NCBI RefSeq assembly: GCF_019175385.1
Contig: NC_083346.1
Location: 62,029,821-62,093,820 of the forward strand
Length of the DNA: 64,000 nt
Source of the DNA: Lycium barbarum
Taxonomy: Eukaryota > Streptophyta > Magnoliopsida > Solanales > Solanaceae
Direction: 5' to 3'
Shown here: positions 47,101 to 58,345 of the stretch, in pieces
Layout of the letters: each line of letters starts with the position of its first letter
How positions within the stretch are numbered: position 1 is the first letter of the stretch
Notes under the pieces: generated by a model
The model's database searches: none
What the model was told of the DNA's origin: nothing
The model's input: only the letters and a program-made list of their open reading frames with translations
Position numbers and translations under genes: made by a program

Positions 47101-47473
47101 TTTTAGGCTTTTGAAATGCCTTAAAACTCCAAATATACATGGGGATATACCCCTCCAAATTTGACTAAAAATCTTTCCAGCATTTCTCAAATTTTCATCG
47201 AACTTATTTTCTTCAATTTGCTCGATCTCGAAATATTCCGAAACTCTCCATACATGATATTTATCACTTATTATACTAATAATGATCATGTTCTCGTGTT
47301 TCAAAAAACTCTTTCCCGATTACGACTTACGAGATCGTAATTCACCCTCTTTCTTCGTTGTTACGTACTTTCCATGGCTTGTGCTTTTCAAAACATTATG
47401 GGACGTCTCCGACACTCCCTTACTACGGTGAGGTAAATGTCATACTCCTGCTCTGAAAACGCGGGGTGTAACA
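44128..47473 (-). repeat. Type E solo LTR, minus strand, inside the D LTR
   Basis: Plus-strand edges are TGTCACGACCCGTCTAGGGG and ACGCGGGGTGTAACA, flanked by CTATC (44123-44127) and CTAAC (47474-47478), a duplication with one mismatch. Length is 3,346 bp. The CGAGATCGAAATATT-type region near 47220 and GGCTTTTGAAATGCCTTAAA near 47105 mirror the plus-strand E LTR at 13600-13765. A TATAAAAGG box (minus strand, 46913-46924) sits next to a palindrome cluster at 46936-47000. The shared box is at 44535-44610. Confidence 0.8.
46936..47000 (-). promoter_or_regulatory. Palindrome cluster upstream of a TATA box in the E LTR
   Basis: GTACTGTAGCTACAGTAC at 46936-46953 is a perfect 18-bp palindrome. It is followed by CTGCTGCAGTACTG and by repeated GTACTGTAGC and GTGCTGTAGC units. 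On the minus strand CTCTATAAAAGG follows within about 15 bases, so this lies where upstream promoter elements of the LTR are expected. Confidence 0.6.
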
Positions 47474-50400
47474 CTAACATAACAGACAGAGTCGCAAAAT
47501 CGTACGCACCTACCTGAACAGATGTAACCCGTAACCCACATACATATCTACAGGCCTCTAACAGACATACAGAATCATATGACGGGACAGGGCCCCGCCG
47601 TACCCAGAATTACCATACGTACAGAATATACAGATGTCAGAAGATATATACCAAAAGTACACGCTCCGGATCAAAGGAGCTCTCCAAAATAGCAGAATAT
47701 GTGCCCTAGACTGGCGGCGTATCACCGGGTGCGTCAGTACCTGCGGGCATGTAACGCAGCCCCCGAAGAACCGGGGGTCAGTACGAAAAATGTACCGAGT
47801 ATGTAAAGCAGAAACATAACAAACATAATCATAGTCTGAACCGGAAGCATATATATTTAGCGGACAGAACCATAAATCAAACGAACGGACGAAATCATAA
47901 TCCCGACAGACGGACAGAATCATGGTTCAGACAGACAGATAGAATCATAAACCATACGGACATACAGAATCAGAATCCATACGGACATACAGACAAAATC
48001 GTAATCCAGACGGACGGACAGAATTATGCATGCAGAGTCATACAGAGTTATACAGAATCATACAGAGGCATGTGCTTATATAATTGCTGATGGCACATGC
48101 ATACATACATATAGATCCCGGCCCTGTCTGGGGGCACGGTAACAGAACCCGGCCCTCTTAGTACGGGACGCGGTGGACAGATAGAATCAGATCAGATCAT
48201 ATGTCATCCTGGCCGCCATCCCCATACACAGATCATAATATCATAGTCATATAGATATAACAGATCCCGGCCCGCACGCCGAGGGACGCGGTGAACAATG
48301 CAGAGGAATATGCACGATAACAGAACTTGGCCCGGGACGCAGTGAAGGAATGCATTGAGACAGCCACGAACAGATTAATGAGAAACCACATACCTACAGA
48401 CTCAACATACAGACTCAATCAAACTGAAGGGTGCCAAACGGCGAGTCAAGTCAGAGTATCCGGATAGTATGCATAATACGCGCCTATGTCCTACTTGGGA
48501 AGGCACGGCAGATTATTATCAGGATCAGATTCTCAGATGTCCAGAAATCATTTTGTAAGATTTGCATAAAAATAGTCATTTCATAATCAAAATAATAGTC
48601 CAGATGTTTTATGAGAAAATCGGACATAACCAAAGTAATTAAGGTTATGCAGAAGGCATCGGGCCTTGTGGGCCCGCCTCGGACCAACTCGAGGCGACAT
48701 ACGTAGATTACTGATAATAGACCTTATGAGGTCATTCATAATCATTTGGAAGTGTTCCGACTCCGTTTGGGAAGGTTTCGTGCAAAAGTTCACTTTGAAG
48801 GCGTTTTATAAGGAAATGGTTTCAATTGTACTGAAGGAATTGGAACGGATTTCCATCTCGAATTCCGAGAAACAGAGTCGTACTTAAGGCTCGCGGCCGA
48901 GCCTATTACGTTCAGAACATGCCTAAGAATGTAGGGGTAGGCTTTACATACCTCGATTGCGTCTTACGCTCGCTTGGCTTCGATTCCAATTTCGTCCAGA
49001 ATCTACAAATGGTCAAGTTTACCAATTGTCAATTCAAGCCTTTAGGATTCCATACTTAATCACATAATTGCCTATCGAAATTTCGGCAGCATTTCCCCTA
49101 TATATATAACATCCCCGAGACTCAGCTCGGCTTAATATATCAACACAGCAACCCAACAATTCCACAACAATATCAATAATAACATCAAATATCCCAAGGC
49201 ACATAATATGGCATAACTAACCATCTTTCCGACCTAACATAACATCTTTCATCCCGACCTTACATTTCCAAACCAACCTTACCATTTTCATATTTATCAC
49301 TTATCAAGGTCACTACAACGTAATTCGGAGGCATATCATATCGTTTTCACCAAATATTCTTAAGGTATACACAATATACAAGCTTCCTACCAAAGTCATA
49401 TTTCACCCACAACTTCCAATCTTTTAGCAAACATATTCATGACATATTTCTATCTTCCAACTTCATCAATGAAAATCATAATTTACATCTTCCTACTTTC
49501 ATTTCCACATTTACATAAACCACAATAAATTTGCATACCTTCCTAGCACAACTTAACAACTATTTTTCCATGACAACAAGAACCATTTTTCTTCCATTCA
49601 CTTCACAATAACACAATTAACATGCTAAAGAAATTGAATTCATCTTCCACTACCAACACAATACCACACAACCACATTCCATATTTCCAACTTCCGTCAA
49701 ATTCATTCAACTTTCATTTCCAATATAAATTCCATCATAACCATAACTAGGATACAATACAAAATTCAACACACCTCCACTACACAATTATGCACCCACA
49801 CGGCCATACACACACATTTACTACACACAAAATTTTCATGCTTTTGATTCATTCCCACACACTACAACATATATACATATATTCCATGGTATAAAAATGG
49901 TAAAATTCTTACCTTTTCTCAACTCTTCCACTTGCCACAAATGGTAGTTTCTTGCCAAAATAATTATATCACCTTGAAGAGAATCTTGAGCTTAGTAGAA
50001 ATTCCAAAAGGGATGGATTTTTGAACCAAGGATTTGAGCTCCAAAAATTTTTTCTTTCTTTTTTTTTCTCTCCTCCTCTCTTAGCCGTGAGCTTCCTCTT
50101 CTTTTTCTCTCAATTTCTTTTGTTTTCTTGAACCTTCCATAAGATAAGATGACTTATATATAATATGGTCCCTTAATTATCACATGGAAATTAATTCCAT
50201 GGACTTGGGCCAACCTATGGCCGGTTGGGCTCTCCCACTTTGGGCCTCATTTCTCTTATATTTTTTTGGGTCCAATTGGTTACATTTTGTAATTCATGAA
50301 ACAAGTTTCCAAAATTCCAATTTTGCCCTTGGCCTCCTTTCGTAATTCCACACCAACGTATTCATAACCGACACATTCATACCAAGCAAGGTCCAAATGT

Positions 50401-50547
50401 GGCCTTGTCCATTACAAGTCAAATTATTTCGAATTTTTCGAATATGTAAAAATGCCGGATGTAACAGTTGTTTTAAGTATGGACGCTGGAGTTACCTTCA
50501 AGAATATATGAGATTATATGCGCCTATATTATGGTTATGAGGGTTTA

Positions 50548-51154
50548 TGTCACGACCTAGCCAGGGGCCGTGACGGGTACACGGGGCTAGCCACCGAGCA
50601 CCACTCGTCCTGCTACTCACCTTACCCATTTAATGCTCCATTATCAATGCATGCTTAGGACATATGAAAATCATCTTTTCATTTGGAAAAATAAAAATAC
50701 TTTTATATACATAAGCCTCTCGGCCATCAAAATAATACATACATATACATAGAAGCCTCTTGTGAGACCATCTACCCACACTGCGCATCTACGAGCCTCT
50801 ACTGACATACTATACATATAGGTGGAACAAGACTCCACCATGCCCAAAATATACATATACCAAGAGAATAATCATGAGCACCTCCGGACAATGGAGCGCT
50901 CGCAATCAGTTGGCAGCTACTAAGAATCTGGATCGAGCTCACCTCCCTATCTACCTGTGGGCATGAACACAGCGTCCAAAGAAAACGGACGTCAGTACGA
51001 ATATTGTACTGAGTATGAGAGGCATGAACAATAATAATACAGCAAGGAAATAAGAGAGGCATCAAGTATGGAGCAACTGTACCTAACTGGGAATTACATG
51101 AAAAGTAATGCATGCTGACTTACCTTTAAGCTTATCATCATCTCATGTATGCAT

Positions 51155-51193
<39 letters not shown>

Positions 51194-52962
51194 CCCGACC
51201 ATATAGGTGCGGTGTGATAATCAGTAACATTAGCCCGCGTCCAGGCCTCCCGCGTCCGGGGTACCATCTCATGCCACCCACTAGTGGTGTCTGCCCATGC
51301 CAACTGGCCATGGTGTATCGTATAGCTGCCCGCTTTCGCGATGACTGCCCGGCCAACTAGGCCCGGTGTAATATGATTATGACATGCTCATTATGAAATA
51401 CTTATAATAATATGCTTATCAAAATATGCTCACCATTGTGCATGCATAGGGACTCTAGAACAAGTGTATTTTATCGAGGTGACGTAAGGTCGTGAACCCT
51501 CGATTCCATTATGGGCATTCATGAACATTCCGCCTCACCTTGAAGGGATTAGTATGTAAGGTGAGTGTATAAAATGGACGACATCATTTACTTTATAGGA
51601 ACATCATATCATATCTCTTGACTCATATAGCTATTCATGATCTTAAGCTCTTGGCTTTCCGGAATATAGGAGAATCATGGAGAGGAAGAAGAGTCATATC
51701 ATGGGATTCATGCCATAGAAAGAAAAGGATTAGCCTCGCATACCTTTGTCGCTTAGTTAAGCTATCGTTCACTTGTTCTCCTTCAATATCACGTTGCTAC
51801 CTTCACGAGAGAATACGCATTATAGTTAGTCAATCGACCATAAGAACGCATCGTTATTTCTAGAGAAAATTGGGCAGCGTTTCCTTTGTTTCTACTACTT
51901 TTCTCATGTTCTATTTCAACTCCCAAACATTTACAACAACACTCACAATATCGTATCAACATTCATCACTTATCTATATTTAGCAAAATCCACCATTTTT
52001 CTCCAATTTCTCCACATTTAATGGTTTTAGCTCATCATCATAATTTTTCTTACTTCCCACCTATTCCATGGTCTATACGCCACTTATAACGTATTCATCA
52101 TCACAACCTATCAACGTTCATGATTCCATTCAACTATCATTCAATTGTGACACTATTCACTTAGTAATGGCCCATTTTCTATGTTCTTCTACATTTCAAG
52201 CATCTTAGCTTTCCAATACCTTAAATAACATGATAAAGTCATGAAACATACCTTAGATGATGGTGGAACAAGCCTAAAGTGGAATCACTCTTTTAGCACC
52301 AAAACCCTTCTTCACCTCTTTTGGAATTTCTTGAAGGAGATGACTTCCAATTAGGTTTCATACACTTTGTTTCATAGATTTGGTGTTGATGATCATTGAT
52401 TTCCTTGGTATTCTTGTGGTTGAAGTGTTTGGAGTGTTCTAGAGATTTCTAGGGAGAAATTTCGTGAAGATGAAATGAGAAAATGAACTTGGGTCCCTCA
52501 TTTTTAATAGCTAAAATCTGATTTTTATGAACAGTGGTCAAAATGCACAGTGGTCGTAAACCCCACTTTACGGGACGTATACTGGTTTACGGTCCATCCC
52601 CCACGGCCGTATTTAAGCATATCAGGAACAGAAAGGTTGGCTGAAGATCATGGCGGTTTACGACTCAGTTTACGGGCCGTATTTCAATTTACGGTCCGTA
52701 TTCCAAGTCGTTTTTAACCATTCGAAGTATTTGACAGAAAGTTAAAATTTTTGAAATGTTGAAGGACGATGGCACTTTACGGTCCGTAAATCACTTTACA
52801 GGCCATATTTCATTTTACGACCACTGGCTGAAATGAAATTCTGCAACTTTCTTAATTCCAAAGTTCATAAATAGTCATTCCCTACTTAGTAAAACATTGC
52901 ACACTCATGCCCTTCGTTGGTTTATTCATTGTTGGCTCACGAAAAATTTCCGAGGTGTAACA
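50548..52962 (-). repeat. A-type solo LTR, minus strand
   Basis: Plus-strand edges are TGTCACGACCTAGCCAGGGG and TTTCCGAGGTGTAACA, flanked by GTTTA (50543-50547) and TTTTA (52963-52967), one mismatch. Length is 2,415 bp. The palindrome cluster is at 52540-52830 (perfect copies at 52671, 52690, 52778), with a TATTAAAAATGAGGG box on the minus strand near 52500. The shared box is at 50945-51030. Confidence 0.85.
52540..52830. promoter_or_regulatory. TACGGNCCGTA palindrome cluster, A-type solo LTR
   Basis: Perfect copies start at 52671 (G), 52690 (T) and 52778 (T), with several one-mismatch versions. The cluster lies just upstream (minus strand) of the TATA-like box near 52500. Confidence 0.7.
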
Positions 52963-54887
52963 TTTTAAGTTCATATACTAAGCTATGGAAGGATTGGATG
53001 ACAAGTGAATTAAGGATATTAAGTTTGTTGGAATTTTGGAGAAAAGATGGGGGGCAATTTTGGGTCGACTTCAGAGAGGTATATCTCCTGGTATATCAGG
53101 AGTTTTGAGGTGTTTCAAGAGCCTAAAATTAATTTTGTCGAGTCTAGTTTCTAACGTAACAAACCGTTCGTCCATACGACATCGGAGAAGGGAGTTATGG
53201 GCGTATTAAAACGGACTGTCAGAAGCCCGCGAACCTACGCGAAAATTTTAGAAAACATTTAAAAGCCCACCAATTTCGGCCCATTAGCCCCAAACCGAAT
53301 TGGACTACTATATATACCCCTTAAGTCATCTAAATCATTTAACTTTTCACCATTTTTTCATCTCCACACCTCTCTAGAACTTCCCACAACATTCATGCAA
53401 TATCCAAAACCTCCCCGAACCTTCCCAAATCCTCTAGAACCTTCCTCCAACTTCCACAACATACATGAATATTACTACAAGTCTATATGACAATTTCGGT
53501 CATTTTTATTTCATTTTTAGCATATCCCCAAGTCCTGGAAGCTTCTCCAAACATATTCCAACATATTTCCAAGCCTAAACCAAGGATCAAAGTGAAGATT
53601 AAAGTGGTTAAGGGTTTCCAAGTGAGGTCTGTACTTGTCTCCTCTTCTTGAAAATGTATGGGTGAGTATTTTTAAGGTGGGGAAACCATGGAATTGAAGT
53701 TTTCTCGAATTTTGAGGTAAGATTTCATATTAGTTTCATGTTTATGAGTTTGTTTGGTAATTATGTTAAGATTTGAGAAGAAGAAAGTTGGAGGAAAAGT
53801 TCAAATATGCATTTGATGATATTTTGAGTTGTGAATTTACTTGAGTTATAATTATTAGTATGTTTTGAGCATAATCTTGTTATGAGGGATAATAATGATG
53901 TTAAGAAATTGTTGTATACGAGTGTATAAGGGGTTGTATGAAGTTGTTGTTATGAATTGATTATGAAAAGAAGATTTGGGATGGAATAAAGTATATTGGT
54001 ATTGGTAATGATGTTGTTATTGTTGTTGTTGGTTGTTGGTATTGTGATTTCTGGGTAGGGATATAAACAGGGAAGATGCTACCCGAATTTCGGCAGATTC
54101 TAAAAAGATTTAAATTGAAGGCTTAAGACAAGCGTATGAAGATGAGCCTAACAATAGTATGAATGGTTTTATATGTAGATTTCAAGACAAGAGGTAGGTT
54201 GGAAAGTCTAGAAGCGAGCTTCTAGGTATGTTAAGGCTATCCTTTCTATTCTTTTGGCATGATCCTTATCTTATGAACGAACAGAGTAAGCAAGCGAGTT
54301 CCAAAGACTCTACTCCTAAATGGTATAGGATTTAACGTATCTTTGACCTCTTAAGTCCCGAAGGGGCATCCATAAGTTGTATGTTTCCATGATGGTGTCA
54401 AAATCTCGAAGGAGACATTCATAAGGCCTCTTTATTCATATGCATTTCATATTTGATTTTTAAGTCTCAAAGGAGACAAATGAAAAGGGAAAGAAGTTCC
54501 CATTTTGACATAAAGGGTTTTCCGAAGGGAGTTCTTTTGATGGTTTACAAAGATTATTATGCATTTTTACACTTATATATGTATGTACGACATGATTTTA
54601 TGGGTGAGGGGAAAAGGGCTATGGCGTTATATACGCAAACCACCTGATCAGCTGTTATATGATGATTATGATGCTCGAAGGGGTTGCAAGCAGGGCGAAG
54701 GTATGCATTATATATATATACACATGATGTTTTAAAAGTTCATTTGGACATACATGATTATCAGTGTGGGTTACAGGTACAGATTGAGTCTGTAACTCTT
54801 TTTATCATTCGAGTCGAGATATATTGTTTCAATTCTACCTAACATACTCGGTACATTATTCGTACTGACGTTCCTTTGCCTAGGGGC

Positions 54888-55152
54888 TGTCACGACCCAA
54901 CTAGAGGTCCATGACGGGTACCCGGAGCTAGCCCACTAAGCACCACCTTTCAGACTTATCATCAAACTCAACCTGAACAGACACTATTCTCAACACAAAC
55001 TTATCATGAAATGATCTTCGAAAATCTCTCAAAACATACATGTACATAAGCCCACGCGGCTACAAAATAATATACAAGACATACGCTAAAGAGATCATAA
55101 AACATCTTCTACTCACGCATATGTATCTACGAGCCTGTAACTGGATTACTGA
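54888..55152 (-). repeat. A-type LTR end fragment
   Basis: TGTCACGACCCAACTAGAGG, then GTCCATGACGGGTACCCGG, matches the end of a minus-strand A-type LTR. After 265 bases the 3' LTR of chromovirus copy 2 begins, so copy 2 appears inserted in this older LTR. The rest of the older LTR is not seen in the window. Confidence 0.65.
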
Positions 55153-57549
55153 TGTCACGACCCAGCTAGGGGCCGCGACGGTACCCGGAGCTAGTTACCG
55201 AGCACCGCTCACTCTACTGCTTATCTTGCTCATTTAATACTCTTTTATCAATTTTACATACCAATTGTAGGAAAATCATATTTTATCAAAACATAAATAC
55301 TTTATATACATTTGCCTCTCGGCCATCAAAATAATATACATACATATGAAAACATCTTGTGAGACCATCTAACCCACACTGCGTATCTACGAGCCTCTTC
55401 TAACATGATGAATACATGGACGGAACAAGACTCCGTCATGCCCAAAATATGCATATATGAATGTACATCAAAAGAATAGCCATAAGCACCTCCGAACAAT
55501 GGAGTGCTATCTATCAGCTGACAGCTACTGAGGACCTGGGCCAAGCTCTCCTCCCTGTCTACCTGTGGGCATGAACACAGCGTCCGAAGAAAGGACGTCA
55601 GTACGAATATTGTACCAAGTATGAGAGGCGTACATAATGAAAGGAAACATCAATAATATGAGGATAACATCAACATGAGACATCTGGATCGGACTGATAA
55701 TCATAAATGAAGTAATGCATGCTATCTTACTCATACTCATCATCATGACATGTATGCATCATATGCAAGCTGCCCGTCCATGTCGGAATGGTGTGATAAT
55801 CAATAATATTAGCCCGCGTCCAGGCCTCTCGCGTCCGGGGTACCATCTCATGCCGCCCACTAGTGTTGTCTGCCCACGCCCGCAGGTCATGGTGTATCCG
55901 TATCGCCGCCCGCCGAAGCGGTGTCTGCCGGCCAACTAGGCCCGGTGTGAATGCAATCATGACATGCTTATGAAAATGCTCATAGTAATATGCTTACCAT
56001 AAAATACTTATCTTATCATAATGCGTATATAAGACTCATGATCAATTTTATTTTATCAGGGTAACGTAAGGTCGTGATCCCCCGATTACATTATGGAACC
56101 ATCATGGACATTCTGCCTTACCTTGAAAGGACTAGTACATAAGGTGAGTGTAGGGAAGGAATAACATCATCATCATTCTAGTGTCATCATATCGTATAAC
56201 TTATCTCATATAGACATTCATAGGTATAAGCTTTTAACTTCTTAGAATGTAAGAATTCATGAAAGGAGTAGGGATTCAAGCTAAAAGATTCATGCCATTA
56301 GAAAGAAGGACTAGCCTCACATACCTTGGTCATTTAGCTAAGATATCTCTCACTTGTTCTCCGTCGATACCACGTCGTTACCTTCATAAGAGAATCCGTA
56401 TCAACATTAGTAAACTAACTACAAGAACACATCGCTAATTCTAGGAAAAGTCGGACAACTCTTCCTTCGCTCATACCATTTTTCTCATATTTTATATCAA
56501 CTCCCAACATTCATAATATTACTCACAATATCTTCATTGACAATCATCATTTACGTACATTTGGCAAAATCCACCATTTTCCTCCAATTTTCCCTTATTT
56601 CTACTTATAGCTCATCCTTGCGTTTTCATGCATTTAATGCTTGTTTCATGATATAAACATCATTTATAACGTATTAGTACTCACAACACTTCAATATTCA
56701 TAGTTCAATTCCACTATCATTCATTTATGTCACTATTCACTCAATAATGACCCATTTATATGTTCTTCTACATTTCAAGTGTCTAAGCTTTCCAATACTT
56801 CAAACAACATGGAAAAATCATGAAACTCACCTTGGAGGATGGTTGAACAATCCTTAAGTTGAAATACTTCAATTAGCCAAAACCATAGTTCCACCTTCTT
56901 GAGAATTTCTTCACTTAGAAGATCCTTTGATGTGTTCTTACACTTGATTTCATGAAATTAGTGTTGTTGGTCTTGATATCCCCTTTAATTCTCTTGAATT
57001 ATTGTGGAGGAATTATTTGGAATGTTCTAGAGGTCTCTTGAGTTGTTGGATGAATAATGAACTAATATGAAGCTTAAGTCCCTTTTTAAAATCACAAAAT
57101 CTGGTCTTTAATGAATTCTTGTCGGGATGAACAGTGGTCTTAAACCACCATATACAGACCGTATTTTGATTTACGGTCCATCCACTGTGGTCGTATTTAA
57201 CCATTTCAAAGACAGAAAGTTTTGGCTGATGGACATGGTAGTTTACGACCTGGTTTACGGTCCGTAAACCAGTTTACGGGCCGTAAACTGGGTCGTATTT
57301 AACCATATTCAGCATTTACAGAAAGTTGGGATTTTTGACAAGCTGGAGGACGATTGCACTATACGGTCCGTAAACCACTTTACGGGCCGTATAGTGCCAT
57401 ATACGACCACTGGGCTGAAAAATTTTCCGCGACTTTCTTATTTCCAAAAATTCTTAATTAGCCATTCCCGACTTAACAAAACATCATTCACTCAACTTTT
57501 CATCATTCCACTCATCATACAAGTACGGAGAAACTTCCGAGGTGTAACA
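55153..57549 (-). repeat. 3' LTR of chromovirus copy 2
   Basis: Length is 2,397 bp. On the minus strand it starts TGTTACACCTCGGAAGTTTC right after the polypurine tract and ends GCTGGGTCGTGACA. It carries perfect TACGGNCCGTA palindromes at 57256, 57275, 57362 and 57381, a TATA-like TTTTAAAAAGGG near 57080-57095 just downstream of them, the GGTATGTGAGGCTAGTCC box near 56305 and the shared box at 55545-55630. It defines both ends of the A-type LTR. Confidence 0.9.
57130..57410. promoter_or_regulatory. TACGGNCCGTA palindrome cluster, copy 2 LTR
   Basis: Perfect copies start at 57256, 57275, 57362 and 57381, in pairs spaced 19 bp apart, each extended by AA/TT or TA flanks. The TATA-like box follows within about 40 bases on the minus strand. 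Confidence 0.7.
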
Positions 57550-57566
57550 TTCTTCCCCCCTTTTGG
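57550..57566 (-). other. Polypurine tract of chromovirus copy 2
   Basis: The minus strand reads CCAAAAGGGGGGAAGAA directly before the LTR start. It is preceded by CATTCGAGGACAAATGTT. Confidence 0.85.
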
Positions 57567-57754
57567 AACATTTGTCCTCGAATGTTCGACACTCGGGGAT
57601 TCTGGAAATTTTTTGCCAGAGTTTCCTTTGTAATTTGGATATTACCTTTCCATTACAAAAACCCACAATATCTTCGCCTCACAGGGCTGTATCACAATAT
57701 CAACACATTTATGGCCACACACGACCAAAAACATAAAACTAAAACATACATACC

Positions 57755-58345
57755 TTACACCATCGACGTCTCATCTTGAATCTCTTCTGGGGATTGGAAC
57801 AAATGGGGGTACATAGATTTCATCTTCTCCTCCGCTTCCCAAGTCATTTCTTCCCGATTATTGTTCCGCCATAGAACTTTGACCGAAGCAACCTCTTTAT
57901 TCCGAAGCCTTCGTACTTGTCTATCCAAAATGGCAATGGGCATTTCCTCGTATGTTAGCTTCTCTGTTACTTGCACATCATCAACCGGAACTATTCTTGT
58001 TGGGTCTCCAATACACTTGCGGAGCATCAAAACATGGAATACTGGATTCACGGATTCGAGCTCTGAAGGCAAGTCCAATTCGTAGGCTACTCGACCCACC
58101 TTGCGAATGATTTGGTAGGGTCCGATATATCTGGGACTTAGCTTTCCCTTTTTGCCAAATCTCATCACTCCCTTCATTGGTGATACCTTCAGGAACACCC
58201 AATCGCCCACCTGAAATTCCAAATCTCGTCGGCGATTATCTGCATAAGATTTTTGGCGACTTTGAGCTGTTAACAGTCGGTCTCGAATCACTTTAACCTT
58301 TTCAACTGCTTGTTGGATCAAGTCGGGGCCTATCAATTGTACTTC
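57755..58345 (-). pseudogene. Integrase C-terminus with chromodomain, copy 2
   Basis: This is the same frame as the integrase upstream, separated by one TGA where a Gly codon is expected (WFET-stop-EVQLIGPDLIQ; copy 1 has WFEVGETKLIG). It includes SPMKGVMRFGKKGKLSPRYI and GPYQIIRKVGRVAYELDLP, the GPY/F-like module of integrase. The chromodomain-like block follows at about residues 130-180 (ILDRQVRRLRNKEVASVKVL, then WRNNNREEMTWEAEEKM). Chromodomains direct insertion toward certain histone marks. The end is a normal stop. Confidence 0.9.

Larger units (their letters stand above)
43927..50466 (-). repeat. Type D solo LTR, minus strand, containing a type E solo LTR
   Basis: Plus-strand edges are TGTCACGACCCAACCCCGTG and ATGCCGGATGTAACA, flanked by GTTGT at 43922-43926 and 50467-50471. 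Net length is about 3.19 kb after removing 44128-47478. It carries the shared box (47735-47805), the GCTTTACATACC box (48945) and the CGAAATTTCGGCAGC box (49078). GC-rich CCCGGCCC segments lie at 48115-48320, as in the other D LTRs. Confidence 0.85.
43879..54887 (+). repeat. Type E LTR, plus strand, interrupted twice
   Basis: It starts TGTTACACCCGTAGTTTTGT. It contains a D solo LTR (43927-50466) and an A-type solo LTR (50548-52962). Removing these and their duplications leaves about 2.04 kb matching E sequence: the TATATCTCCTGG...GTGTTTCAAGAGCCTAAAAT region at 53060-53130 parallels 13715-13765. A TATA-like ACTATATATACCCC lies near 53308 and the GGTATGTTAAGGCTATCC box at 54224. It is cut at 54887, inside its shared box, by the next A-type LTR. 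Confidence 0.75.

Noticed and set aside
50548..52962. DNA transposon with TGTCACGACC / GGTCGTGACA terminal inverted repeats
   Set aside because: That sequence marks only one end of each unit; the other end is TGTTACACC or TGTTATATCC, ends are TG...CA, and duplications are 5 bp, as for LTRs.
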